DNA of 64,000 nt, taken from Zhengitettix transpicula (taxonomy: Eukaryota; Arthropoda; Insecta; Orthoptera; Tetrigidae). The stretch is from the NCBI GenBank assembly GCA_037074705.1, contig CM073593.1:100897738-100961737 (forward strand), in the 5' to 3' direction. The notes beneath the pieces were generated by a model. The model worked only from the letters and a program-made list of their open reading frames with translations. It did no database searches and was not told the origin of the DNA. Both the position numbers and the translations under genes were made by a program. Below are positions 1 through 12,160 of this stretch, one piece after another. Every line of letters begins with the position of its first letter. Within the stretch, counting starts at the first letter, position 1.

Positions 1-102
1 GTTATTAATTATATATATATATTTACTTGTTAACGTTTTCATGAAATACTGACATGACAATAAATAATCCAAAGTCAGAAAATATAAATAAAAATGTAAT
101 TT

Positions 103-140
103 CACGACGTTTCGTCCTTAATTGCAGTACTTTAGGTCTT
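103..140 (-). ncRNA. Hammerhead-like relic
   Basis: Only the second half is clear (AAGGACGAAACGUCGUG); the CUGA half reads CCUAAAGUA. A similar half motif is at 62940-62985. Confidence 0.3.
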
Positions 141-987
141 GGAATAATATAAATAATTTGTAAATACCAAGATCTTCCATTAATATTTTCCCAAAAAATT
201 GAAAATATGGAAATAACAATTATAATAATCTGACTGCTTTTTAAATAAAATATTAATATCAACACCCCCCCCCAAAAAAAATATCAGATATGAAAAAAAT
301 TACATGAGGAATCTTAGTGATAAATATTTTGGTAATAATATTGTTAGCTAACTGGTTGTGAAAACTCTTGTAAGTACAGAATTAACAAGAAACTTTTTCC
401 TGTAACAAAATTTGAAATTTTGGTTCTAATTAAATTATGTTCAGAAAATTAAATTTTTCTATGCTACCTTCAATTTTTTAAAATTTGTTTTTGAATCCTC
501 TCTTTGGAAACTTATTTTCAATTTTTTTTTACAATGTAATAATAATGTTTTTGGAATGAATTCTGTATTTTCCAAGAGTTTTCTCAACCAGTTTTGTCAT
601 AATATTATAAATATATTAATATACAGCTTTTCAGAAATTAATCTTTTCCAATGATGTAGTTCTCTGTCTCGATTTTTAGAAAACCTCCATCTTTAGCTCT
701 TATTTTTTATATTTGATTTTAGTTCCTTGTTCAATTTCCAGTCGTAAAATATTCGCCGATTGGAAAATACAATAGTCCGCGTCGAAACGTCCGGTATTTT
801 TAAATTCATATGTACTTAGTTAGGTTTCTCTTTTTTAAGTATGTCTGTATAAAGGTCTTTTTAGCATTATAATGTATTATTATGTCTAAATTAACTTAGC
901 ACAATATTTATTAACCTGTAATGGACTATAATATATTATAGTTATAATCAATCAAAATCGATCGCAGGTCTTCGATTCCTCCGTTAC

Positions 988-1362
988 TTTTTTTTTAGGG
1001 CAACAGGCTACATGAGGGTAAACCACAAGGTGGCAACTCCCCTTTAATAGCATAGGAAGGGATTTGAAAGGCGGGATGTTGAAGGGTAGAGGAAGGTAGC
1101 CAAGGGTTAACTACGGCCCCCGGGCTATATTTTAAGCATCCTACCCGGCAGTCGTCTAAAGAAATGCAGGGAAAAACCCTAGAAAAACCTGCATCAGGTA
1201 GGTCGGGCATTGGGTACTTGTCGCACGCCCTCCCGATAGCGGGAGAGGAGTTTGCTGTGGGGACGCAGCATTCCCTTCTCCGTGCCTGGACCAGTTTAGG
1301 AGGGCAGCTGGCCTACTGTTCCAATAGGAATAGCGGACAACTCTTACCGTATGCCCAAGGTC
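988..1362 (-). repeat. Rep-A copy, 5'-truncated
   Basis: Rep-A is a family of about 530 bp with a poly-A tail, so probably spread by retroposition. Read in its own direction a full copy starts with a small stem (CTGCGAGGG...CTCGCAGG) and AACCTTGTAGGAGAGATACG. It passes GGTGTATGTTCCGGGGTC, CAGACCTTGGGCATACGG, GGTTTTTCTAGGGTTTTCCC, AGGCGAATGCCGGGTAGGAT and GGCTACCTTCCTCTACCC, and ends TAGCCTGTTGCCCTAAAAAA. No RNA polymerase III A/B boxes are evident. This copy lacks the 5' part beyond the GGGCATACGG region. Confidence 0.9.
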
Positions 1363-2132
1363 AGTAATTTTTACCCAATTTTAAAATTTTTCGGGCAAAT
1401 CTGTTACTGTTTTTAGTATTTAAGTACAGAAAATAAATTTTTGGGTAATATTTCAAAACCATGTTCCGACTTCGGGAAAAAAAATTGATGTCCTAAATTC
1501 AGGATGAAACGTTATCAATTGATTTATTAATATTTGTAAGCTATTGCAATGTCAGATAATTATACAGCTAGTATTAAATCTAGGAGGGTGGAGTGGAGGA
1601 CATTTAGTGAACAAACAGTTTAGAAACCTTTAACTTAAATCCAACATCCGGCTCTGTTTTACTCCAGCGACGAATCTAAAAAAAAAAGATACATACATAC
1701 ACACACACACACACACACGTGCGCACACGGGGCCATCTGCATCCACACACACACCGAAAACATTTTTCCGGGAACCGTATAAACTTTAGCTGAAACCTGG
1801 CGTTTTTCATTCGAAATCCCACGTAGCACCGAAAACACTCACATCCCGTGAAAATCTACATAGTAAATATTCATACAAAATATCGAAAAATTCTTTTTCG
1901 TTGTGGATGAATATACAAATTGTGCTTCCGTATAAATGGGGTAGATCAACGTTTGAATGGTTATTCAGATTTAAGTCAATGCAATTACACCGCTGTTTTT
2001 TTTATTTTTTTTTTTAAAAAAATGTTGTTCGTGTATTGTGATTTTGACAACTTGAAAATAATATTATTCCTCTTAGCTGTTTAGATCTTTTTATCATCAT
2101 AAACATAATTTCTTATTATGTTTAAGATGTTT
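1363..2132. other. No gene seen; AT-rich with CA repeats
   Basis: A CA microsatellite at 1696-1720 and short CA runs near 1745; otherwise unique-looking AT-rich DNA. Confidence 0.5.
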
Positions 2133-2223
2133 AGCCGACCTCAATGTGGCGTAGCGGGGCAGCGTGACTGCCCTCACATCACAGAGGTCCCGGGTTAGAA
2201 TCCTCGACGGAGGGCCATGGATG

Positions 2224-2277
<54 letters not shown>

Positions 2278-2295
2278 AGATAGATAGAGAAACTT
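2133..2295 (+). repeat. tRNA-derived SINE with microsatellite tail
   Basis: Pol III A box TGGCGTAGCGG (2147-2157) and B box GGTTAGAATCC (2193-2203), 46 bases apart. The tail is TTTTTGTGTGTG, then GA and GATA runs. B box has one change from GGTTCGANTCC. Confidence 0.75.
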
Positions 2296-2439
2296 TGGGA
2301 AAAATTAGTCCAACTAAAAAAAAAAATTCCCCATACTGAGTCGCTAATAACAAGAGCTGTTGATTCGACTGTAAATAAAACCAATAAAAAAATAGAAATT
2401 TTACTTCTATTTAAAATTAATGATAATAATAAACTATGA

Positions 2440-2530
2440 GAACGGACTGGGCCAGTAATCGAACCCAGAACCTTCCGCTCGTACCACTCAGCTAATAGTT
2501 GTCGACTCCCGAACCCGGTGCGACATTCCT
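2440..2530 (-). repeat. tRNA-like SINE fragment
   Basis: On the minus strand A box TAGCTGAGTGG is perfect and GGTTCGATTAC is close to a B box, but they are only about 29 bases apart. A deletion or an unusual tRNA-like relic is likely; it is not a functional tRNA. Confidence 0.55.
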
Positions 2531-2544
2531 CCATCCTTAACCTA

Positions 2545-3398
2545 ACAATGTACTTTATCCCAACTCCTTAATTTTTCCATCCATTTTCCTTAATTTTTCC
2601 ATCCATTTTCCTTATTTTTTCCATCAATTTTCCTTAATTTTCCTTCAATTTTCCTTAATTTTTCCGCCCATTTTTCTTAAATTTTCCATCCAATTTCTTT
2701 CCTTTTTCCATCCATTTTCCTTATATTTTCAAGCAATTTTCCATAATTTTTCCATCCATTTTCCTTCCATTTTCTTTCATTTTTCCATCCATTTTCCTTA
2801 TATTTTCCCTCCATTTTCCTTCATTTAACATTCTATTTTTCTTCATTTTTCCATCCATTTTCCTTCATTTTACATCCATTTTTCTTAATTTTCCATCCAT
2901 TTTTCATAATTTTTCCATCCATTTACCTTCATTTTTCCATCCATTTTCCTTATATTTTCGATCTTTTTTCATTAATTTTTCCATCCACTTTTCTTAATTT
3001 TTCCGTCCATTTTCCTTAATTTTTCCATCCAATTTCTTTCCTTTTTCCATCCATTTTCCTTATATTTTCCATCCATTTTCTTTCATTTTCCATCAATTTT
3101 CCTTATATTTTCCCTCCATTTTCCTTCATTTTACCATCCATTTTTCTTTATTTTTCCATCCATTTTCCTATCCATTTTCCTTTACTTTACATCCATTTTT
3201 CTTAATTTTCTATATATTTTTCATAATTTTTACATCCATTTACCTTCATTTTTCCATCCATTTTCTTTCATTTTTCCATCCATTTTCCTTATATTTTCCC
3301 TCCATTTTCTTTCATTTTTCCATCCATTTTCTTTATATTTTCCATCCTTTTTCATTAATTTTTCCATCCATTTTTCTTAATTTTTCCATCCATTTTCC
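2545..3398. repeat. 22-bp minisatellite, about 850 bp
   Basis: Degenerate tandem copies of TTTTTCCATCCATTTTCCTT with spacers AATT, CATT or ATAT. The strand is strongly pyrimidine-rich. Copies differ by single-base changes, so the array is old. Confidence 0.95.
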
Positions 3399-3939
3399 TT
3401 AATTAACTAAAAACCATGGCTTGATTCTTAAAATAAGCATTTTTCTTTTATTTCTTGGAATATAAATTAAAAACCTATAATAAATGTACGAAAAAATTGG
3501 TAAAAAAGAGTCAGTTCATGACTGCTGCTGTTTGCTTCATCTTTAAATATTTTTTTTTATTAGATTATAATGTTAATTCATTATTTTTTGGGGAATTTTT
3601 ATAATTATTGTATGAATCGATTACCAGTTACCCTTTACTTTTGCTACGATTTATTTATTTTCCTATCAATTAATGTATCGCAATATCTACTAGTAAGATG
3701 ATTGAATTAATTATAATATCTATTATTATGAAGAATTTTAAATTTATTATGTTTAATTTAATCGTTCCTTGGCACGTATATTCAATAATTATACGGTTAC
3801 TAAAATTGCGAAAAAAATGACGTTAGAATTTTTTGATTAAAGTACTTTCAAAATTAATTAGTTTAGTTAAAATATGTAATGGAATATCAGTTTATTAACA
3901 TTTATTTATTTACAGTAAAAGTAATTTTGCGTTCTATAA

Positions 3940-4391
3940 ATTCACGTAGACGTGATTTAGAAGTCGTGTGCCCAGAAATCCAATAAATCGGCTAAAAATT
4001 TTGCGACTCGTTCACATAATTCCGAGTGAGGTAAAGACAATTATGGAATCTTTTGAAGAAAATGAACTGCGTAAAGAGGCTTCTTCTATATTTTACAATG
4101 AATACCGTGGCTTAAGAAAAGCCTCGGTAATGAGTAGGTTTTTGTCTGCGTCTGCAGAACCACAAAATCCATCTCATTGTCTGAAGGAATATGTGATGAG
4201 ACAGGAATGGAACTAATTTTAAATAGAGGGTAATTATAATGTCGTTACAGAGATATAATTCTCTTAGCATTAGATATTTACCGGAATGCATTGCTGAATA
4301 TAACCGAGAAAGAGGAATTTTCTATCAGATGAATCTCAGAATAGTAAATAATATATTATTTTCAGATATAATTGAAGAGTTGGGGACAGAG
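3940..4391 (+). pseudogene. Possible coding relic, unrecognised
   Basis: Two short plus-strand frames have protein-like composition: MESFEENELRKEASSIFYNE (from 4042, inside an open stretch 3968-4216), and RYNSLSIRYLPECIAEYN to FSDIIEELG (4254-4385). Neither has a clear start or a domain I know. They lie side by side and are cut by the Rep-A insertion at 4392, so they may be remains of one host or transposon gene. Confidence 0.25.
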
Positions 4392-4921
4392 GTCTGCAAA
4401 GGGCTGTTCTCTCGCAGGCAGAACCTTGTAGGAGAGACACGAAGGGGCTACCTTTGGGGATGCCTTTTCCTTTCCGTTTTCGAACTAAGGTTCCCACAAG
4501 CCGAGGCACCTCGGCCTGTTCTGAGAGTTGTATGTTCCGGGGTCACAGACCTTGGGCATACGGTAAGAGTTGTCCGCTATTCCTATTGGAATAGTCGGCC
4601 AGCTGCCTCCTAAACTGGTCGAGGTACGGAGAAGGGAATGCTTCGTCCCCACAGCAAACTCCTCTCCAGCTATCGGAAGGGCGTGGGACAAGTACCCAAT
4701 GCCCGACCTACTTGATGCAGGTTTTTCTAGGGTTTTCCCTGCATTTCTTTAGGCGAATGCCGGGTAGGATCCTTAAACTATTGCCCGGGGGCCCTAGTTA
4801 ACCCTTGGCTACCTTCCTCTACCCTTCCACATCCCCCCTTTCAAATCCCTTCCTATGCTATTAAAGGGGAGTTGCCACTATGTGTATTACCTTCATGTAG
4901 CCTGTTGCTCTAAAAAAAAAA
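4392..4921 (+). repeat. Rep-A copy, near full length
   Basis: Runs from the 5' stem (CTGTTCTCTCGCAGGCAG) to a nine-base A tail. Its open frames on either strand recur in other copies only because the nucleotide sequence is conserved; they are not treated as genes. Confidence 0.92.
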
Positions 4922-5069
4922 TTCAAACCGCATCCAAAGAAGAATCCTTAAACGACTCTTCGTCAGTCAATATTAATTCATTTGTCGTGCTTGTTATCCG
5001 AACGGAAAATAAAGTATGCGATTACCACAATCTAATACACGTCACTTTGTTACCGCAAACTAAATAATT

Positions 5070-7020
5070 AAATTATATAAACGACTCCATCAGTCAAATG
5101 TGCTTCATGCTGTCTGTCAAATTCTAGGCAACGGCAGATGAAGGGTTAAAGGTTAGCCTGCACCTGACACATACTTTCACATCTCGTAATTATTATCATA
5201 ATACATGTGAATTAAATAGATTTAATTTATTTTTCTAGTATGTTTCCCGGCAGGAAACCGCCGGACTAAACTATTCAAATTATTGGGGTAATACAGGAAG
5301 TTTAAAGCTGATCGAACACACACACACACACACAAACTGGAACACCCATAACTTTTTAAATCCGGTGGAACCACTTTTTTCGGAATAAGACGATTGTGAG
5401 ATGACGTCACCCAAATTATCCGCTCGAGTAACGTTCTTCTGTGTGTGCTAAATTTTCGCCTTCTCCATACAACAGTACAGACTGTCACTCAAATAAAAAT
5501 CTGAAATTTTGAGTTTTAAGTAGAAATTATTCCATTGTTCACGGTTAAGAAATATTTAATTAAATTATGGTATGTTAATTATTATTATTCCTTGTCTCTA
5601 CTGCCCTTGTTCTCTCGAGACATCAAGGCTGGAAAATTACTACACATTCTGGGTTTTAGGGTTGTCACGTGATCTTACGTCATCAGCGCGACGATCGATG
5701 GCCATTTATCTCGCAATGATTAGAATTAATATTTAATATTTATTAATTTGCATAATTTATTATCCATCAGAACAACCTTTTTTGATCACACAAAAAATTT
5801 CCAGCGCGGTTAATTTCCTCTTATTTTATCTTGTAACAGTAGACTCGCTATTCTTTTAATTAGACGTCTTCATACCGTTAGCTCTTCCTCTCCTCAAAGG
5901 TAGCCTTCCGGTTTGAATGATATTTTTCTCAGTTCGTTATAAATTTGACTGTAGGCAGCCAGGCAGAATTTTTTTTTTTTGGCGCGCCACCGGTGACGGG
6001 AGATCCATATCGTGACCTCCTGATGGACGTAAATTTGTTTTTATTTCTCTATAAAGTTTCAGTGATGTGAAAAGCCTTTTTTTCTGGGTTTGAAATTGAT
6101 AGGTTATTTTTTTTTATCGAAAAGCGCACACTACTATTCGTGTTTCTTTTAAGGTTTAAAAATAAAAATCATTTTAGTCTTTTGTACCTTTCTTTAATGG
6201 AGTTTTATTTTCTGATTTAAGTGAAGTTGTAGCGTATATTACACTATATACGACTCTATTTTACTTATAAGGTTTAAGAAGCCACATTAAGTTTATTTAA
6301 TGTTACGAGTCAGGCATTAAATAGTGTTCAGTCTCCTAATCTCTCGAAGGCGCCCTTACTTGGCTGCCACCAAGTTTATAGAGCCTTTCAACATCTTAAG
6401 CTGAGAACTGTGGGAAGTGAATGTACATAATTCGAGTCTGAGATCTAGAACGCAGACAAAACGTCGTTTAGGGGGATTTTCTTTTCAGAATTTACGAATA
6501 GTGGATCTGAAAATTACGGAGCACCACCGCAGAAAACTGCGACGCGGGCGCAGACGATGAAAACGCCGAATTCAGCTAACGGACGGGCTTAATACAGAGT
6601 TGTGATATGACAGAGCGGTTAATCGTAATGTAGGGGGCCCTGCCCCAGGACACCCCACAACACGTTAGTATTCCCGGTGCTAATAATTGCGACAACGGAC
6701 ACTGCCAAACGTGCAGATAAAATGCGGCGAAACGTTGGCGGGTTACACCACCAACACTGCGATATTGGAAAGTATGGGCGGAAAGATAGCCTTTGTGCTC
6801 TTTTTAAATTGAACCCGAGGCCCAAAGCGCCGGAAGATATGTGTATGGCCACAGGTAGATAGCTTCGGGAGCCAAAGCGACCGAGAGCCCTAAAATCCCA
6901 CCAACGTCAATTTCCATTTATGAACGAATCAATGGCCGGCTCCAAAAATAAGTGTGTTCCAGCCTTCAAAAAATAGCAAATACTGTTTTCGTAAGGTGAT
7001 GGAAAGAGGTAATGTAATTT
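5070..7020. other. No clear gene; includes a GC-richer block
   Basis: A CA run at 5317-5333. Sequence at 6300-6960 is GC-richer, with open frames on both strands (6619-6862) that show no known domain and no convincing splice sites. I cannot assign it. Confidence 0.4.
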
Positions 7021-7025
7021 AAAGC

Positions 7026-7059
<34 letters not shown>

Positions 7060-7061
<2 letters not shown>

Positions 7062-7821
7062 TAGCTGGGTGCCCGGCGTTGCCCGAGATGTCATTTATCT
7101 ATAACCCCCGATATGACTCCAATTTCGGCTGCTTTTGCGCAATTTTTATGTAACGCTACTCGAACCCTAATCATTATAATTAACTCTGAAAAATATTTCT
7201 TCAACGCAAATATCTGCCGTGTTTGCATGTTCCAAAATTTGCACCCCGCTACCCCTGCAACTGAGGGGTAAATGCCAATTTGAATGTCGTAACTAAACAC
7301 AGTGACTTCCATAACCTTTGATTTGACTCCAATCTCGGTTGTATTCGCGTTATTTTACGGTAAAGCATCTCCACCCCAAACCCGAAGGGTGTCCTTTTAA
7401 CAGGACGTAGGGGATGAAAATTGTATTCAGATAACATTGGTAGAAACACTATCAATATCTTTGACCCCTAAAATATCGGCTGTTTTAGTATGTTTAAATA
7501 TTTCCACCCACGCTTCTGGGGGTGGAAGACGCGTCTCACCCCGACAGTGTTTGTTTCCTGGTCGCAAAGAACACGTGTACGAAATTTGGTGAAAATTGCT
7601 CGACTGGTGTAGATTTGTATTTTATTTAGAAAACGTTTGTATGGGAAATAAAAAAGGGCTGTTTTTAGGGTTTTCCCGGAAATTATTCGATTTTTTCTCG
7701 CCTTTTAAACCTTCCCTAGACCTCCACAAACATTTCAAGACTAAGATAAGATAAATCCGTTCAGCCGTTCTCGAGCTTTAGTGAGACTAACGAACAGCAA
7801 TTCATTTTTATATATATATAG
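7060..7821 (+). mobile_element. Rep-B element (GCCCGGCGTTGCCCG head)
   Basis: Starts ACTAGCTGGGTGCCCGGCG directly after a TA microsatellite and ends at ATGAATT...TATATATAGATA. The interior has CGATATGACTCCAATTTC, GGGTGGAAGACGCGTCTCAC and GTGGAGGTCTAGG-type sequence in reverse. A nearly identical inverted copy lies at 21946-22725. There is no coding capacity. The head and the simple-repeat flanks are widespread in arthropod repeats; the class is not known to me. Confidence 0.85.
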
Positions 7822-8511
7822 ATATAGATAGATAAAACCCATATATTGATTTACCTACCGTATCTCTGACAAAGGTTGAACGCTTTATTCTTAGAAAATA
7901 AACATTGAAAGAAATTAGGGGACGCAGATATGAAGGTCTCTTTCCCGCAGAAAGAGTCAGTTCATGGCCGGTGACGACGTTTAATGAGTGTCCAATTGTT
8001 ACGAAATACGTCACACATGTAAATTTGTGCAAGCGAGTAAAAGCGCGCGTTGGCGGTCGAGTAAGCTCGTGTTAGTAAGTCAGTCTTGATTATAAGTTAT
8101 TATTTTTTGGTGTAATACCAGTTTTCAACTCTCAAAACGAGGCCTGTGTGTAATTTGAGGCGACGCTGCTACTAACAGAGTTAAGGAACGACGTGATAGA
8201 GGTCCAAGGACTTACTGGATCCGCGGCGGAAGGAAATTGTACTTCTAATTCCCAGAATTAATTCAGCGTCTTCAGAGAGACCGATAGTTTTAAGACATTG
8301 ACAGTTTCCCTTCAACAAATAATAAAATAAATATTTAATAATGCTGGAAACGATCTTTGATACAGACAAACTTAAAATTGATGAATTAAAACTAAAAAAG
8401 TTTTAATTAAAAAAAATAGGAATAATTTTTCAGTTTTCTTTTTCGCAGTTAGAAAAACGACTCCTTCAGTCAAATATATGTTTCCTGCTGAACTGAGGTT
8501 GACATAAGGGA

Positions 8512-9043
8512 AGCCTGCGAGAGGATTTCTCGCAGGTGAACCTTCCCAGAGAGCTCTGGCGGGGGCTACCTTTGGGGATGCTCTCACATCTCTCTGGTTT
8601 TTTTTGAACTAAGGTTCCCACATGCCGAGGCACCTGGGTCTGTTTTGAGAGGTGTATGTTCCGGGGTCGCAGACCTTGGGCATACGGCAAGAGTTGTCCG
8701 CTATTCCTATTGGAATAGTCGGCCAGCTGCCTCCTAAAGCGGCCAAGGCATGGCGAGGGGTAAGCTGCGTCTCCACAGCAAACTCCTCTCCCGCTTTCGG
8801 AAGGGCGTGGGACAAGTACCCAATGCCCGACCTACGCGATGCAGGTTTTTCTAAGGTTTTCCCTGCATTCCTTTAGGCGAATGCAGGGTAGGATCCTTAA
8901 AATATAGCCCGGGGGCCCTAGTTAACCCTTGGCTACCTTCCTCTACCCTTCCGCATCCCCCCTTTCAAATCCCTTCCTATGCTATTAAAGGGGAGTTGAC
9001 CTAAGTGGATTACCCTCATGTAGCCTATTGCCCTAAAAAAAAA
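8512..9043 (+). repeat. Rep-A copy, near full length, first of three in tandem
   Basis: Complete from CCTGCGAGAGGATTTCTCGC to the A tail. The next copy begins at once after the tail. Confidence 0.92.
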
Positions 9044-9318
9044 TGAACTGAGGTTCTTACAAACAGAGGCACCTCGCCCTGTTTTGAGAGGTGTAAGTTT
9101 CAGGATCGCAGACCTTGGGCATACGGTAAGAGTTGTCGACTACTCCTATTGGAATGCCGGGTAGGATCCTTAAATCATAGCTCGGGGGCCCTAGTTAATC
9201 CTTGGCTACCTTCCTCTACCCTTCCGCATGCCCCCTTTCAAATCCCTTACTGTGCTATTAAAGGGGAGTTGCCACCATGTGGATGAGCTTCACGTAGCCT
9301 GTTACCCTTTAAAAAAAA
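9044..9318 (+). repeat. Rep-A copy with internal deletion, second of three
   Basis: Starts at GAACTGAGGTTCTTACAAAC and skips from CTATTCC-like sequence (9148) directly to AATGCCGGGTAGGATCC, losing about 170 bp. It ends in an A tail. Confidence 0.88.
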
Positions 9319-9744
9319 TTTAGGTTCCCACAAGCCGAGGCACCTCAGCCTGTTTTGAGAGGTGTATGGTCCGGGGTCACAGACCTTGGGCATACGTTAA
9401 GAGTTTTCCGCTATTCCTATTGAAATAGTCGGCCAGCTGCCTCCTAAACTGGTGAAGGCACGGCGAGGGCCCAGCTGCGATCCCACAGCAAACCATTCTC
9501 CCGCCATCCAGGAAAGGGTGTGAGACAAGTACCAAATGTCTGATGCAGGTTTTTCTAGGGTTTTACCTGCATCACTTTTAGACGAATTTCCGGGAAGGAT
9601 CCTCAAACCATATACCGGGGGCCGTAGTTAAATCTTGTTTACCTTCCTCTGCCCTTCCGCATCCCCTCTCTTCACTCCCTTTCCTATGCTATAAGAGCGG
9701 AGTTGCCACTATGTGGATTACCCTCTACATAGCCTGTCTACACC
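9319..9744 (+). repeat. Rep-A copy, third of three in tandem
   Basis: Starts at TAGGTTCCCACAAGCCGAGG and ends TAGCCTGTCTACACC without a clear A tail. It is the most diverged of the three. Confidence 0.88.
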
Positions 9745-10439
9745 TTCTTCTTCTATCTGTAAAATTCTTGGTGACAGCCGACGAAGTAAACCAATGGAAT
9801 ATGTGGGTAATTCTGTTTATTCTTTTCGCCGTTAGAAAAACCACGCCAATCCGTGTCGAATCGTCCTGCAATTTTAAATTTTAAATATTTTTAATTCAAC
9901 GTCTGTTTTGATTTAAGAAAACAATTCATGAGCTTATACCGACACTTTTTATTTATTTTTTATTTATATTACGACGGCGTTTCGACACCTCTTTGTATCT
10001 TCTTCGGGTATTTTCCAAATTGACACTTGCCAGCGTTAAGTGAATAGTGTGCCTCGGACCCTGTTTCAAATCATGTGTGAATTGAATAACTTGTTTTTCG
10101 TTTACTAGTGCTAGTTTATTGTGGCAATTTGTGGAAAATACCAGAAGAAGATACAAAAAGATATCGAAACGTCGTCCGTAATATAAATAAAAATCTGTCA
10201 ATTGTTTTATTAAAATTAAAATTTCATACTTTTTGTTTCTGTATATAAATTTTGTCTGTACGAAGGTCGTTTTTGGATTATTATTTTTAACACAAGTTAA
10301 TTCCTGTGTTATGTTCAATGAATTTTTAACTCGGAATTGTTCTATAAAGCATTTGAATTAGGAAGGTGACTTCTTCGAATATATGAGTCATTGCATGGAT
10401 ATATTTTTTGTGGACCAGAGGTCACCGTTTTTATTTTCC

Positions 10440-10620
10440 GAGCTGTGGGTGTAAAAGGCCAGCGCCATTGCTTCGCATCGCAGAGGTTCCGGGTTCAAAT
10501 CGTTGTCTGTGCTCGTCCTGGTCGCGAAAACGAATGTGTCATTTAAGACGACAGTATGACAGTTGTCTTGGTGGGCCAAGGTCCTTAATGGACAGTCGAG
10601 CCAAGGAGAATACAAAGAAA
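10440..10620 (+). repeat. tRNA-derived SINE fragment
   Basis: B-box-like GGTTCAAATCG (10492-10502) after GCATCGCAGAGGTTCCG, the same phrase as in the SINE at 2133. The A box is poor. Downstream TTGGTGGGCCAAGGTCCTTA forms a small hairpin. Confidence 0.5.
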
Positions 10621-11108
10621 AAATAGTATTTATTTACCCCGGTGTGACCAACGGATTAAAATATTGAAAGACAAAGTTAACAATTTTAAATGAAATGAAC
10701 TGGATGATTGAGTGAGTAATGACGGGAAATATTCGAATAAATCATACTAAGAATAATTTTATTCGGTGCAGGATTGATAAAGCGGGTTGTATTTGCACCT
10801 GTGGGACTATGCGGTGGTTTAATAAGTTGACAACGATAAAGTCGGTACGGGCTGGCCAACTGTGGGTAGTTCGACTAAGTTGGTGATGTGGAGTGACCGC
10901 AGCACGCGGTTACTGTCGTCAGAAGTGAGTCGTGTCGTGTAGTAGCAGAAGGATGTTTCGGTCTTGATTGGTGTTGCTGTTTCATAATTGAAATGTTGAG
11001 GTTAGAGAAGAATCAGGCGTTTTATACTCAATTTTTAGATCATTAGCAAGTCTCGTAATTTATTTTTGTTAAAAAAATAATATTCCAGCAAAATTCCAAT
11101 TCCGTTAC

Positions 11109-11401
11109 CATGTCGTTGTGGTCGAGGGCGTGGTAGGCGACGCGGTAGCCGACGAGGCCCGAGTGTTCCCTGCTCTGCCAGGACACGAGCACGCTGAAGG
11201 GCTGAATGTCCTGGATCGCTAGTTTCAGGACCAGAGGCGTGGAGCAGAAGCGAGGAGGCTCGAGGTCCATGAAGACGAGGCCTCGCAGCTCCGGAGGCTG
11301 TTCGCAACGCAGCGACCTCGTGGCCACGCCCACTAGCTTCTGGTGATCTCGCAACCACTGCCACAGCTCCTGCGATTCGCAGCCGCAGTGCAGAGGGTTC
11401 T
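11109..11401 (-). CDS. atk: Artichoke-like protein, LRR C-terminal cap and FN3 exon
   Basis: The acceptor TTTTGTTTTCAG ends at 11402 and the exon begins AGAACCC. The last G of the upstream exon plus AG restores codon E, giving ...SLRTE-E-NPLHCGC, an exact LRR-to-LRRCT transition. The cap has the expected four Cys (CGC, then RSLRC, then PPRFC) and a Trp pair (LWQWLRDH). After it, residues from PLVLKLAIQDIQ through VSWQSREHSG to VGYRVAYH look like the first strands of a fibronectin type III domain. I place the donor at GTAACG (11108), phase 0, 97 full codons into the exon; this site is less certain than the acceptor. The FN3 domain is incomplete, so at least one more exon must exist; none was recognised between 1 and 11108. 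Confidence 0.88.
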
Positions 11402-11729
11402 CTGAAAACAAAAATACACCCCAATAGTCGTCGTATCTTACTTCTATCATACGTAAATATCTAATTTTAATCATTTTTTAGGGTGGCAGCACCAGTATTT
11501 TTTTCTGAAGTCTACGTATTCTTCTAAAATAATCACTACAAGTTAATAAATTGCTTTTAAATGCCCTGGGATTTCAATGTCCATGTTAAACCCTCGAAAA
11601 TTTAAGACTTTAATTTTTTTATCATTTATGTAACGATTTTTTTCCTTCTCGTTTATGAATAAAAAAAATTCTCTTTTATGTTGTCATTTATTTTAATTTT
11701 TCTCATTTTAAAATTGATTTTTTTATATA

Positions 11730-12160
11730 TATAGAAATATATATTATATTTTTAAGTTTATAATTCTGTATTTTCTTTTATATGTGTTGTTACTAATTTT
11801 GTTCCCCATTTGAGACTTTACCTTTTTACGCACATTGCTGTATTATTTTTTTCTAAGCCCAAATCATTCTCTGACTTAATGTATGTATTATATTTTCGAC
11901 TTTATAATTCTGTACTTTCTCTTATATGTGTTGTTATTAATTTCGTTCTCCATTTGGGACTTTACCTTTTTACGCACATTGCTGTATTATTTTTTTCTAA
12001 GCCCAAATCATTCTCCGACTTAATATGTGTATTATATTTTCGACTTTATAATTCTGTATTTTCTCTTATATGTGTTGTTATTAATTTCGTTCTCCATTTG
12101 GGACTTTACCTTTTTACGCACATTGCTGTATTATTTTTTTTAAGCACAAATCATTCTTCG
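11730..12160. repeat. 144-bp tandem repeat, about three units
   Basis: TATATGTGTTGTT recurs at about 11779, 11923 and 12067, and TTTACGCACATTGCTGTATT recurs with the same period. As 144 is divisible by three, the copies share an open frame with a 48-residue period (11810-12166). That frame is hydrophobic, low in complexity and unlikely to be a gene. It lies in the intron of the artichoke-like gene. Confidence 0.92.

Noticed and set aside
2440..2530. A functional tRNA gene on the minus strand
   Set aside because: The A and B boxes are too close and no acceptor stem can be formed; treated as a SINE relic.
2545..3398. CRISPR-like regular repeat
   Set aside because: A degenerate minisatellite with no unique spacers, in animal DNA.
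4485..4691. A recurring open frame in Rep-A copies (starting MSHALPIAGEE, also at 8609, 15835, 31422, 57450)
   Set aside because: It runs antisense to the poly-A tail, other frames of the same copies are equally open, and copies differ without respect to codon position as far as I can see.
6619..6862. Overlapping frames of 61-77 codons in a GC-richer block
   Set aside because: Open on both strands, no domain, no good splice sites; composition effect is likelier.
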